From assembly GCA_029851415.1 (NCBI GenBank), contig CM056742.1:14177736-14241735 (forward strand): a DNA stretch of 64,000 nt, in the 5' to 3' direction. The stretch is from Eretmocerus hayati. Taxonomy: Eukaryota; Arthropoda; Insecta; Hymenoptera; Aphelinidae. A program made the translations under genes and the position numbers. Position 1 is the first letter of the stretch. Every line of letters begins with the position of its first letter. Below are positions 49,550 to 61,137 of the stretch, one piece after another. The notes under the pieces are model-generated. The model searched no databases. It had not been told where the DNA came from and was given only the letters and a program-made list of their open reading frames with translations.

Positions 49550-51239
49550 TTAGTATGACAACCCCCAGGAGACCCTACAAGACCCCTAGGAGACCCAAGG
49601 ACTACCGCAGTTATTCAAATCCTCGAACTGGACATTCAGTGAGCAGAGGAAGAAATCTAATCCCGAATTCACGGAAAGGAACTTTCCTGAGGTCTTCAGA
49701 TTGATCTTTTATCCTTGTATTCAAATAATCACACCTCGAGAATCAATGAGAATTGATCACCATCAGTGCATTTCCACGAATTTACAATGAGATTCCACTA
49801 TATAATTCAGGAACTTTTCACCATAAATCAGTGGGATTCTCTCATTAAGATATATTCCCACTGATCCATGCAGAGAGCGTAGAATTCCTCCCCGTTAGAA
49901 CTTTCAAATTAGAGCATATAGATCCGGGAAGTCTATATCTCGATTTTGGGGTTGATTTTTTAATTCCAAGATGTCAAAAATAGCTGAATGTGAAAGATTG
50001 CTCATGGTTCGATCCGATGTGCATTGGTCAGGCAACTTATTATACCGTGCGACTGTGAGGGAAAAAGCATTTAAAAAGATTCATGAACAAGTTTGGCTGA
50101 CTGTTAATTGATTAAAAGACTGAATAATCTATCCAACACACCCAGAAAGGTTGTACATGGTAACGTTTCCAAGTATGAATCTTCGATGTTCGAAATTTCT
50201 CTGGTCTCACACGCGCGCCGAACGACTTGTGCCCAGGGCATCAATTTAATTAGACACGGGCCTGTACTAAATAAAGAATTTCTGATTCAAAGATGGATAA
50301 AAATCATCTTTCCATGTAACCCCACTATCTCCATATCTATATCTATATAATATTACTCATATAATACGAAGAAAGATGAGGAGGATAGGACCACAGGGAG
50401 AAAAGGAGTATATTATATATCTATACATGTATGGAAAGAGTAGTGAAATTGCAACTGCCACGTCGAAATGACAAATGAGTCCATCGTCGAGCTTTGCCGA
50501 GTTGGCGTTTCCTGTACCGCAGAATAAGCGCCACTGCCTGCACTGCCGCCACTGCAGCAATTCTACCGATGCAACCCTTTCTACACATATACATAGATAT
50601 ATAGTATAATATATCTATACCTTTATAAACTCTATTGTACAATATACTGCAAGACTGGGCAGCATCGACAATAAGCCCGTGGTGACACATAACCTTACTC
50701 CTATATATCTATCTTTCTCATCTGTTACCCTCTGACAATCAATTACACGGTTCTTTACTATAGATATACAATTTCACATCTTCCATCATCTTCTCTAGTA
50801 TCCAATATTCATCTTCCGACGTTGAAATTCTCTTCGTCTTGTTCTCCATTCCATGCTTCGTAGAGGTAAACCTATATTTCTTGAGGTTATGTAGTAAATC
50901 TTGAGATTGAGGCAGTGGGTCAGGAGGAGAAGATGAGTTAGTATGTGTTGAGGAAAGAGATGGTGTACAGTAAGGATCATAATTTGTGAGCTAGAGATTT
51001 TGTGGGATCTCAAGTGGGTATGTGGAGGTTGGAGTGTGGAGGATGAGAATCTTTAGTGGTTCGGAGTGGATTGTCTGGAAGTTGTTGAAGGTAGATTCAC
51101 AAGTAATGTGCGTGAGGCGTAGTGAGGGATTGAATTATCTGGGAGTGAGATGCCGAGGGGATATTTATTCACAGAATTTTTATTCAGAGATATTCTGGGA
51201 CATATGGTATAGATTTTTTTTTTCTTAACATATCCGTAT
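49550..51239. other. Non-coding stretch, no gene seen
   Basis: Several TATATCTATA runs occur around 50330-50440 and 50590-50620. No gene is supported. Confidence 0.45.
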
Positions 51240-52195
51240 TAGACCGTCAGCCAGCTGACATTTTTTGGTAGTTATTTCTGCGTCGATCTGTTATAGGTAG
51301 ATTGGTCATTGGCGGTGAGGAGAAGAAGACTGTGCAGTGACAGACGGGTGACCGGGGCCGTTCTCTCACAATATCTTATTGAAAATGTCCGATAATTCGA
51401 TATTTCTCAATCATTTTCTACTCAAAAATTCAACAATATTCCATCAGTTCAGTCGAAAAAAAGTCATCGCTGACCCGTTGGCATACTAATTTGGCGATTC
51501 CTAGTGCCTGCCATACTCGATCAAAAATGTCAAATTTTTCAAAAATTTAAAATCACTCTCTACAGTATGGCACTTTCATATTAGGATAGATTATCGAAAA
51601 AAAATCCATCGGAAAAGCATCGCCATACTGATAGGGCGATTCTGAATCAATCAAAATCGCGATCAAAGTTGCGTAAAAAGCATGGGATTTCCACGTGGCC
51701 AACTGACTCAAATGTTGAGCGAGAGATGGCACCGCGGAGCAGTGGAATTTGATGCACTTCACGCAACTTTGGTCGCGGTTTTGATCGATTCAGAATCGCC
51801 CTATCAGTATGGCGATGCTTTTCCGATGGATTTTTTTTCGATAATCTATCCTTATATGAAAGTGCCATACTGTAGAGAGTGATTTTAAATTTTTGAAAAA
51901 TTTGACATTTTTGATCGAATATGGCAGGCACTAGGAATCGCCAAATTAGTATGCCAACGGGTCAGCGATGACTCTTTTTTTAATGAACTGACGGAATATT
52001 GTTGAATTTTTGAGTAGAAAATGATTCTGAAATATCGAATTATCGGACATTTTCAATAAGATATTGTGAGAGAACGGCCTCGGTCACCCGTATGTCACTG
52101 CACAGTCTTCTTCTCCTCACCGCCAATGACCAATCTACCTATAACAGATCGACGCAGAAATAACTACCAAAAAATGTCAGCTGGCTGACGGTCTA
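51240..52195. mobile_element. Large foldback element with 436-bp arms, TA-flanked
   Basis: The arms 51242-51676 and about 51759-52193 are reverse complements with few changes, from GACCGTCAGCCAGCTGACAT at the edges to GATCAAAGTTGCGT-like sequence at the 82-base loop. TA borders both ends, as for Tc1/mariner-type insertion. The frames reading through the arms are present on both strands only because the arms are inverted copies. No transposase is encoded. Confidence 0.9.
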
Positions 52196-53578
52196 TATGA
52201 ATATTGAATTTTTATACGATGTAGGAGAGTTAGATTAAAAATTGATGGTGAATATTGCACTTCCATACAAAGGTTTAATGGACAAGAATCCCGAAATTCA
52301 TCCGTTCGTATTATTGGGATGTGATATTCATGTTAAATTCTGGGGCATGCAATAGTTCTCGACACGTTGAAGATGGCGCTGTCCAGTAACAAACCCGTGT
52401 TGAGCTCGTGGCATGCGGCTGCCATGTTTGACCTTGACGTCACATCCCAAAATCCGAGAGGGTACCGCGGATACCAAAATCGCGGATAACAGTTATTTTT
52501 CATATGGAGGATCGGGTAATGCTCTCCAGCTTGCATGGGTCTTTGCAAAATATTGGAGTTTAGGTGGAAAATCGAGGATAAAACCTAGTCACGCGAAATT
52601 TTGAATACTAAGTATATTGAAGCCATTGTTTTTCTATCTTTTTCATCATTCGAAATTATCTGTAATGTCTTGTGAGATTTCTGTGCACTTTTTCGTAACA
52701 CTTTTCAGCGGAGGCCTCTTTGTTGGAACGAGGCTATTTTCTGTTTTCCAGCTATTCAAGATTTTATTTTACTGAAAATGTTTGTACTTCCCTGTTGATA
52801 GAAGAATCTAATTACTTGAGCAAAATGATCGTAAACATGAATTCTGAATACTTGATAAACAATAATAAATGATCAGGGAAACAGAAGCGCTTATTTCAGA
52901 TCTTGAATTCTAGAACTGAGAACGCTCCTATTTCTAAATTCTACATTCACTTATTGTCAAAATACAGATATACTCATGTGTAACAAATTTCAGAACGAGG
53001 AGAGCTAAGAATGATGCGTGAGCGCGCATAGTTTTGAGTCCATCTTTCATAATATCGCAATTGTTAACCTGCTGTCGATCGAGGTACTAACCGCGAAGTC
53101 CAAGAAAATGATGCATTTTTAAAAACCGTAGATAACGTGGCACTCTTGTACTATCTTTCCGAGTAGCATCCGAGTAATAGGTTTCGGGACCGAGCCACAG
53201 GTAGAGGTCGAAATTATCACAAGAATACGAAAAGTAGGGGATATACGATACTTCCGTGTATCGAAATGCACTCTCTGATGAATTGCAAGTATAAGACGAT
53301 ATCATATTGTCCACGGACAAATTCACGTGCTGTATATTGGAAGGAATTTTCCAGTAGATTGCACATTTATTTGGCCACGTGTCATTAGACGTATATGCCA
53401 TCCTCATCAATTATGCATCAATTGGTCATCATCTTTCAGAAATCTGCATAGAATTTTGAGTACACTTCGGGCATTATTTTAAGAAACATTCAATCATTAT
53501 GTACCCTACAATATCTTTGAAACGATTCAAACCATAGGACATAGAATTGATGCTCTGTTACACGATTCTGATGGAAAT
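52196..53578. other. Non-coding stretch with one dispersed repeat
   Basis: A copy of the TTTCGG..CCGAGCC repeat lies at 53185-53220. Nothing else is supported. Confidence 0.4.
53185..53220 (+). repeat. Dispersed short repeat (TTTCGGGACCGAGCC variant)
   Basis: This is a diverged copy of the block at 3155-3205, with GGTTTCGGGACCGAGCC followed by AGGTCGAAATTATC. Confidence 0.45.
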
Positions 53579-54134
53579 AATTCCGTGGAACCCAATGGGA
53601 TTCCATGGGACTTCGTGGGACCTGGACCTGTGAAAATTTCCAATCTTGTTTTTCATGAAATTTGGCAATGGAGACTTGTACTTATTGTTAGTATACGAAT
53701 TTTGACCATAATCGACGAAATGAAACGAATTTCGGAAGAGAAATGGTCAAAATTTTATGCTGCACATTTTAGATGCCAAAGGGCCCAGCTCAAAAAGCGA
53801 AGAAATTGGCTCCCGGTTAAATTTGGTGAAACTTGGCACTGTCATAGATTTCGTTGCCCTGATCAAGCTCCTAATGAGCGTTTTAGGATTGAATCAATCG
53901 TTCCCGCTATATTTTCACCTAAAGATACGGAATTTTGAGGTTACAGAGTTTCTGTTTACGTTTGTCGATCTACACTTTCTCTCGTGTCAGCTCCTCGATC
54001 ACATCAATCTTTTTTCGATCGACTGTGCGTAAAGCACTGCTTTACGCACGGTAGCTTTCGTTTACTTTACACCCAGTCGATCGAAAAACGTATTTCGATA
54101 CTCGGGCGTGAAGTTTTTTTGTTTTACTCATGCT

Positions 54135-54175
54135 AATTTCGACCCTCACCAGGGCTCGGGCCGAAAACAATCACT
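54135..54175 (-). repeat. Dispersed short repeat (TTTTCGGCCCGAGCC family)
   Basis: On the minus strand it reads GATTGTTTTCGGCCCGAGCC then a GAGGGTCGAAATTAGC segment, matching 3155-3205. It lies between the arms of the foldback element. Confidence 0.55.
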
Positions 54176-55092
54176 CGAAAAGCAAAACCAAACTTCCCTC
54201 CCTCGAATCGAAAAATACTATTTGAATTCCATGACATGATAATTCAATCCAGCACGGTACGTAAAATGTTAATATCAAACAATGGATAGGTCATTGCTAG
54301 GAGCGAGAATATCGCACATTACTAATAAGGTTTCAAATCTTCACTTCGTATGACACACCGTAGATCCAGCATTCAATCATTATTCTGCGCGTAGCTATCG
54401 ATTAACGTGAGATGATTCTCTATTAGTAATCGATACGAATTGTGTATGTTGTTAATTAGATCTGAAAACGTGGACATTTTCTTGAGTCAGACAAAAATAA
54501 GAGAAAGAGTGGCATCTACATACTAGTTACAAACGCTTGTATGGATTGTTTGATCACGCGATGAAACTCACTCGATATTTTGAAATATAATCACCTTATC
54601 AACAAACTTAGAAAGTAACATAAACCCCACTGATCAATGCTTTGCTTCAAAAAAACGTTTAATGCATTACATAGAGTATGGTGTGTTTATATTGAAGTCT
54701 GGGGTTTTCTTACCTAAACACGATGATTTTTCGATTTTTTGAAGTTGGCGCTTTGATGAGGTATAAATCGAATTATATTATCATTCCAATCTAGATGGGA
54801 TGATGTGTTTGGGGCACAGACACCGGAGCAATTCGAACAGGAAGTACAGATCACCAAACAAGAATGTAGAATATCCATAACCTTGAAATTCAGTATCTTC
54901 AGGTGAAAATATTTTGGAAACAGTTGATTCTTCCTCAAAACGCTCTTCATAACAGTGATCAGCGCAACGTGATCCACCACATTGCCAATTTTCATCAAAT
55001 TTAACCAGGAGCCAATTTCTTCGCTTTTTGAGCGGGGTTCTTTACCATGTGTCAAGGTCAAAAATTTTTCCAGGTCCATGTCCCACGAAGTA

Positions 55093-55118
55093 CCATGGGA
55101 CCCCATGGGGTCCCATGG
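55093..55118. repeat. Perfect 26-bp palindrome at foldback end
   Basis: CCATGGGACCCC and its exact inverse meet at an ATG/CAT centre, making a perfect 26-base palindrome rich in NcoI-like CCATGG. The other arm (53580-53610) has a decayed version. Confidence 0.8.
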
Positions 55119-55122
55119 ATTT

Positions 55123-57165
55123 ATTTTCAGAAGGGGATGAATGTAAAAGAAGAAATCAAAGTTGAACTGATGTTCAATTTCTATTCAGATTTGATTATCT
55201 CGATGATGCAAAGACATGTTGGTTATCTTGTAATCTTATTTCGGGCTGGAAAATTTCTGCAAACGCTCGAGATTGTACTTGCGTACTCCGATAACTGTGA
55301 AAAATATAGGCAGGAGTTGTGCTAGGGATACCGAACTTGCAGTTTCGGGAGTGTTATTCTTATCCAGAAGGAAATGGTGACGAATTGATAATGGAGAAAC
55401 CTTGACTTGGGAGGTATCATGTTGATTAATAAATATTCAAATACTTATCTGATTCGCTGTGGAATCATTCATGGTACATCATCACTCATGCTCGTAAGAA
55501 TGTTTCCCATAAAAACTCAGTGGAATGAGTTTTTCCAGCCATTGGAAAGTGTGAAATGCGCGATTCTGAAGTTGTACTTCAATTCAATCTTTCGAAAAAA
55601 CTACAATATTATGTGTCTACATGGCTTCACCCATTGCGTCTTCATCAATATGATCGAATAATCAACGAATTCTAATCCATGCAATCGCTTAAACACCCAT
55701 ACATCCAACCACTTGCATAAATACCAGGTCACACCATTGAACAAGCTGTAACAACTTCAGACGTCGCAGTCGCCTTCCGCTCGCAATTTGCAAGACTGAA
55801 TTAGTTAAACTCAGCGGGGGCACCCCATCAGTTCTCAACCCCCCTCCCTCACCCCCTCCAATCCTCCATCAATTTGTGGTTGCCAAATTCTCATACCTAT
55901 TCGCAAACGTATAACGAATCTGTCTCACTCTCCAATTCAGTTGACCTAAACCTACAAATTCTGCCTTACCACCCACCGTCATTCAGTGCTCTATTCCAGT
56001 GAGACTCTCAAACTCTACTGCTCCCCCCCCCCACTCTCTTCGTCTCTTCATTGCAAAGACTAACTATTGCTCTAACCGCGACGTTTTGCCAATTCGACCA
56101 ACACCCGGTGCTAGGCTATGCATCATGCATGTTTCGGCTTTCCCATTTGAATTTCCGAAGCGTTGACCGTATTTATGGACTTATAGAGCTGTAGAAGCTA
56201 CATCAAGAGTTAACAACTGTGAAAGGCGTGGTTATGAGAGATTGTGTAGTTGTGTAGAAGAAGCGAAGGAGGTATGTTGATAGGCGTGAGTTTTATGATC
56301 ATATTGCCAAAGATAGTATATGTTGAAGAAACTGAGAACCAAGCGCTTCTGAGGGAGGAGCTGAAGGTATGAGAAGGTAAGGTTCAAAACAGGAAGATTT
56401 GACTGGTGAGCAAGGATGGATGGTTGAATTTTGTTTTCTTTGGTTTCCAATGCCGATAGATTTTTTTTTCTTTTTTTTACTCCTTGATCGTGGAAGCTAT
56501 GATAGGGTTCTACAAAGTCTTCATGGATTGTACGTAAGTTTGGAGCAGTCAACTATGAGTTGGATGCAACAGAAAGACACCAGTTGCTTTATTGATCGGT
56601 CACTCAATGTAAAAAGTTAGTTGAACTGTGATTTCGCTTACAAAAATGTTTCAACAAGGTTATGATGGAATACTTTAGGGATGAGACTCAACAATCAGTC
56701 CGTAAAATTGTCTTGCACTTCTTCTTCTATAACTGCAGTTGAGATTTCCAACGTGAATCATGGAAGCTGGGGAGGGGAGGGAAGGATCATCCGTATTGAG
56801 TGTCTGACAAATAAACCGAAAAAAATGTTGTATCCTCAGCTTGTTCAATTTAGCTTTACACATGAATAATAATCCAAGGTTCGATAAAAAATTGAATTTT
56901 TCCATTCTTTTCTATTCTTGAAACTGGAGCTACATCAAACTATTTTTTCTTAATGATATTGGTCCTGAGCCCAAATAATTCTGTGCTCCTGCTGAATTTT
57001 ACAAATAACTCGACATTGGAATTATACATTACAAGACAAATTTCTACACCCTGATCATACCTCTCTCAATGATATCCATATTCACTACCTCAAAACACTC
57101 CAAGGCTGTCACGGAATCATGTGATGTATGAGATAGGATTATTGTACTTGTAATAAATCATAGCC
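55123..57165. other. Non-coding stretch, no gene seen
   Basis: A poly(C) run of ten bases lies at about 56024-56033, and the stretch 55800-56000 is pyrimidine-rich. No exon is supported. Confidence 0.45.
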
Positions 57166-57170
57166 AACAT

Positions 57171-57176
57171 TTTATT
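57171..57176 (-). terminator. Poly(A) signal of the serine protease homolog
   Basis: AATAAA on the minus strand lies about 140 bp after the stop codon, a normal distance. Confidence 0.65.
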
Positions 57177-57311
57177 ACAAAGAATTTCAAAGAATGAGTC
57201 AATTCACTACATATAATCATAATACTGTCAGATGACATACTTGGAGGCAATAGAATGAATTTTCATGTAAATGACTGCGAAGAGGCTCAGCCTACGGAGG
57301 ATTCATTCTTT

Positions 57312-58054
57312 TCAAAATCCAACAATCGATTTTATAGATTGCCTGTAATACGCCAAATCAGCGTACACATAGTATATTTTACTATCTATTTCAATGTAAC
57401 TAGTGAAGAGGCCAACCAACTTTCCACCTTTTACAATGATACCACCATCAAAGTCATCAATAGATGAAGATACCGAATCTGATTTTGTAGCACAAGAGTA
57501 ACCTTGAGGAAGAGGTATACTTCCTTTTCCCGATTCCTTTTTACTTTCACTTACCAATCTATTGCACTCCTCATTATTCAACAAATCCAATTCAATATCT
57601 CTGATTTTGCGGCTCGATGATAGATCTGATTCATGAGTCACAGCAGTTTTCCAACTTATGAATACTGTTTTCTGACTCAGTATACTTTCATCATTATTAT
57701 CAACAAGACTGATCGGTTTTACATTGTGGCCGTATTGAATGGGCTCTTTAACTTTGTATAAAACTAATCTTAGTCGGTTTACTAAACCTTCTTGGTCTGA
57801 AGATTTATTCGATGGTGGTGTATCTAGTTGTACAAGTTCAGCTTTATATTTTTTATAGTCGTTGTCGAAAGTTTTGGAGCCAATTCGTACTGTAAATCGT
57901 GGATAGGAAATCATGTAGGTCGGAGCTGTGCCGAGTACGTAATCTTTAGATATAATAACACCTGTTTGAGGGTCCTTTGTTAATTTTGATGATCTCGCTG
58001 ATTCGATGTCGATGATGACTAGAGACTGATGATTTTCGACGTTTGTGACCAAAT
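57312..58054 (-). CDS. Serine protease homolog (catalytically dead), exon 2
   Basis: This exon encodes residues 24-270 of a chymotrypsin-fold protein. Fold landmarks are kept: VIISKDYVL (the VLTAAHC strand), VKEPIQYGHNVKPISLV (the region after Asp102), GGIIVKGGKLVGLFTSY (around Ser195) and YADLAYYRQSIKSI (C-terminal helix). All three catalytic positions are gone: the TAAHC histidine is replaced by GTAPTY at about 65-70, the DIALL aspartate block reads RLRLVLYKV, and GDSGGP reads DDFDGG. Only two cysteines remain (EECNRL and GYSCAT), which could form the usual 168-182 bridge. There is no R/K-IVGG activation site, so no zymogen cleavage is expected. The acceptor is TTAATTCCAG at 58055-58056 and beyond. 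Such dead homologs are common secreted insect proteins in haemolymph, saliva, gut or venom; which applies here cannot be told. Confidence 0.85.
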
Positions 58055-58618
58055 CTGGAATTAATGCACCTTGATATCACAAGTTCATTTTATTTTTCAT
58101 TATATTTCATTACTACTACTGTTAACAATTCAATCGGACGTTGAATACTATTTTCGTACATGCAAATTCTAAATTTTTGGTGATTTTGATTGTTTCATTC
58201 GAATGAGAAGGATATGTTTCTAAAGTTTTCGACTTTTGGTGTCACACCGAGTCAATACTGGCTATCAGGCGTTACTTGAGGTCAAACTTCTAACAATTTC
58301 TCTGTTTGGATGTCCCGAAAGTGTTGAACAATTGAGAGGTCGATTGGTGAATGAGGGTAGATACTAGAGTCAATTAAATGCGAAAAAACATCCGAAAATC
58401 GAGAAATTTACGTGTCACAGCGTCAGGTTCTCAAAATTCTTGAAACTCGCGTGAGTGGATCCAACGTGGCGGCTGACTATACGGCTTTACCTCGATGGTC
58501 TTCAGAAATCATCTACGGAATTCGATACAGTGGGTAACGATGGTGCATATGTAAGTTCATCTGGTTACTGTAGAGACTCATTTTGATTGAAATTTTTTTT
58601 TTTTTTTTTTTACAATTG

Positions 58619-59289
58619 AGGCTAGTCCGGAGTCCCCGCAAAACCGCAACCAGACACGCACAGGCGTACTTTAAGGTTGCAGCTGCATCCAATGATTCTG
58701 AGAGCGGTATTATTGTTTATACGCTTTTTTCGGTACTAAATGTGTTATTCAGATAGTGGGCCAGCTGTGAAATCTTATAATACGATACCATGCAAAGTTT
58801 CATGGCATTTCATTCATTAGGAATCGAGAAAAACTTGAAGGCAATTTTTTGGTGGGACAGAGCGCGTCCGCGACTATTCCGATTCATTCCTCAAAACCAA
58901 AACATTTTTGGCCAAATTCAGATACTAGGCCATCTGGAGATCGGAATTTCCTGTCGAATGAGCCCTCCCACGCCCGAAAATTTTGAATTTAGCTCGCAAA
59001 AACCTTGAACTAGTGTGAGCATCGAGCACTATAACTTGCTCAGCGAGCCAAAGACGAGGCCAAAGAACTACGGTTTTCTGGAGATATAAAATGAATCCCC
59101 GGGTGTGGAACAACTCATTCGACGGGAAATATCATGATGTTTCAGTTGCCATATCTCGTTTGGGTCGGAAATATGAGGTTTGAATACTATGAGGCAAAAA
59201 AGTGGTCCATAATCTCCCATCGCACATGTAGTACGATCAAAGCGCCATCTATCGGGTGAAATATCCGGATTCTCTACGGACTAGCCTTA
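58619..59289. mobile_element. TIR element in the protease-homolog intron
   Basis: The left end is GAGGCTAGTCCGGAGTCC, preceded by a T run, and the right end is an inverted AAGGCTAGTCCGTAGAG. The unit is about 670 bp with no coding capacity. Ends are short and imperfect, so it is either old or only partly delimited. Confidence 0.5.
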
Positions 59290-59480
59290 AAGTTGTTCTG
59301 AAAAGCTTCCAGTACTTCTTAGACATCCGTACAATTCGTATATTCTGTTTCAAAAAACACCATCTGAGTTTTCATGCATAACTTTTCACCCAGTCGAATT
59401 CAGCATTGTTAGAAGAATATCAGTTTTCTGAAGTAAAGAGAGAGTCAAATGCTCATAGATTGGCACAATGAAATCCATAC

Positions 59481-59550
59481 CTTCTGATATCACTCCAGAT
59501 ACCCAGAGCAAAATTGTGAGAGCGGGTAATATGAATACTCGTTGAGACAT
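59481..59550 (-). CDS. Serine protease homolog, exon 1 (signal peptide)
   Basis: ATG at 59548-59550 opens MSQRVFILPALTILLWVSGV followed by ISE, a classical signal peptide with cleavage likely near VIS-E. The exon ends in phase 1 at the donor G|GTATGG (GT at 59479-59480) and joins exon 2 to make Asp24. I chose this ATG over an upstream in-frame one (59601) because that would put 17 polar residues before the hydrophobic core and lies only a few bases from the TATA box. The single intron of about 1.43 kb holds a TIR element (58619-59289). Confidence 0.8.
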
Positions 59551-59609
59551 TTTGTTTGCAGAATAATTCCTCCAAAACTTCTGGGATACTATTTCCAGCA
59601 CTGATTCTC

Positions 59610-59617
59610 CTTTTATA
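59610..59617 (-). promoter_or_regulatory. TATA box of the serine protease homolog
   Basis: TATAAAAG on the minus strand lies about 60 bp before the ATG at 59550, which leaves a 5' UTR of about 30 bases. A strong TATA box is typical of abundantly expressed, tissue-specific secreted-protein genes. Confidence 0.65.
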
Positions 59618-59619
59618 CT

Positions 59620-60240
59620 AACACATTAGTATGCACTGCGGTTTTGGCTTGTGCAAAGCTGATTTTTACAATGTGAGACTTCGATAATTTCCCCTTTGTG
59701 GTTTCAATTTGTTGTTAGGAAATCATATTCAAGCAAAGAATGATATTCATTCTCACGACTTTTGTGTACACTCTTGAGAAATACCTATCAATTCCTTGAA
59801 CTGAGATTTCACGAAACCTCTCGACAAATGAAAAAATGAACTGTTATTCTACATAGAAGGTATTGCAGAAGCTACCGGAAATGTAACCAAAGCTGGTTCA
59901 GAATCAATTTGTTTATCTTTATCATGTTACTCGTTTACATATGTGAATTTGGTTGTTTCATAAGAGAGCTCACTTGTATGATGCAATTGTCACAACCACT
60001 TGTTTCAATAGGGATTAAATTATCTCGGTTGATTTGATAAATGAGTTTTCAACTCACCCAGCTAACCTAATTAGAAGATATTGTAAGTGGTACGTAAATA
60101 ATTTCCTCAACTGAAGTGAATATTAGCATTTTCAGATTTTATTCAAAAGTGTCGCTCGTACTCGTAGTTTTGTAAGAACTCTAGTATGTTTTATAACAGC
60201 CTGAGAACTGTAGTTGAGATTAGGATTACAAAAGAGCATG
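59620..60240. other. Upstream region of the protease homolog, nothing recognised
   Basis: AT-rich sequence upstream of the TATA box with no clear gene or repeat ends. It may hold tissue-specific control sites. Confidence 0.4.
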
Positions 60241-60243
60241 TCA

Positions 60244-61137
60244 AAAGTTTGTGTGAGCCTGAAAAAAGTTCGATTTTGATCATTTGACTGCTCCGATCTT
60301 CTTTGTCCAAAACGATTCTACTTCAGCTCATTTTGTAACTTTCCTCAAGCACTTTAAGATTTTTTCCAGAATTTTTTTCCACGCAGCTTGAAAAATTCTG
60401 GCAAAATCAATCCAAAGCTTTATAAAATCCTATGTAAATTGGTTCAAAACGCAAACTTCTGCAAGTCTGATGGAAATTGATGGATTGAGATCATTCAAAG
60501 AGCAACTGAAAGTAGAAAACAAGAGCCACAGAATTCGTTTCCGGAAGTTTTCCTGGGTTACTTCTGGTCCTAGTAGCATCTGTTCTTGTAAAGGAAGATT
60601 TTTCTCAAAAACGAGTCCCAAAATTTAAGGAAGGTGAGGAAATTGGGCTCATAGTGATATTTCTTTGATTCCTCCCAAGTTTTTCTGTACTGTTGGCGAC
60701 AGTAACCGGAATCAGTGCTTATATCAGTTGAGATATGAGTCCATTCACGATTTTTCTATGACTGGTCCTTCTTTTGAGAGAAATTTTTCTTCACAAAGTC
60801 ACAGATCGGACCAGAAATAACCTAATACAACTGTCCAGAACGGATTCTAAAGCTCTTAATTACTCTTTTCAGATCCTTTTCGAGTGATCTCAATCCATTA
60901 ATTTCCATTAGACTTGCAGAGGTTCGCGTATTGACCTGATTTTTATAAAATTTTACAAAGCTTCAGATTGGTTTTGCAAGAATCCATGAAGCTGCGCGAG
61001 AAAGATTTTGGAAAAATCTTGAAGTGCCTGAAAAAAGACAAAAAATGAGCTAAAGTAGAGTCGTTTTGGACAAAGGAGATCAGAGCTGTCGAGTGATCAA
61101 AATGTTGAACTTTTTCTTCAGGTTTACACAGAAGTTC
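60244..61137. mobile_element. Diverged foldback element (about 890 bp)
   Basis: Arms 60244-60615 and about 60765-61137 are reverse complements at roughly three-quarters identity. Matching blocks include AGCCTGAAAAAAGTTC / AACCTGAAGAAAAAGTTC, GATGGAAATTGATGGATTGA / AATGGAAATTAATGGATTGA and TTTGGACAAAG. The centre is near 60690. No protein is encoded. The divergence of the arms shows that it is older than the hairpins at 39.4 and 51.2 kb. Confidence 0.8.

Larger units (their letters stand above)
53579..55122. mobile_element. Diverged foldback element with 430-bp arms
   Basis: The arms 53579-54010 and 54800-55122 are reverse complements at moderate identity. The outer ends carry CATGGGACTTCGTGGGAC-type repeats. 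The inner arms share CAAAAAGCGAAGAAATTGGC and TATTTTCACCT blocks. Both arms can be read as a peptide containing SKSEEIGS and YFHLKI, but among codon differences about 18 are replacing and about 7 silent, so protein selection is not evident. Between the arms lies about 0.8 kb that includes another copy of the TTTTCGGCCCGAGCC repeat. Confidence 0.8.

Noticed and set aside
51553..51931. Frames on both strands sharing a DSESPYQYGDAFPMDFFS sequence
   Set aside because: They arise because the two arms of one palindrome are inverted copies; no family match.
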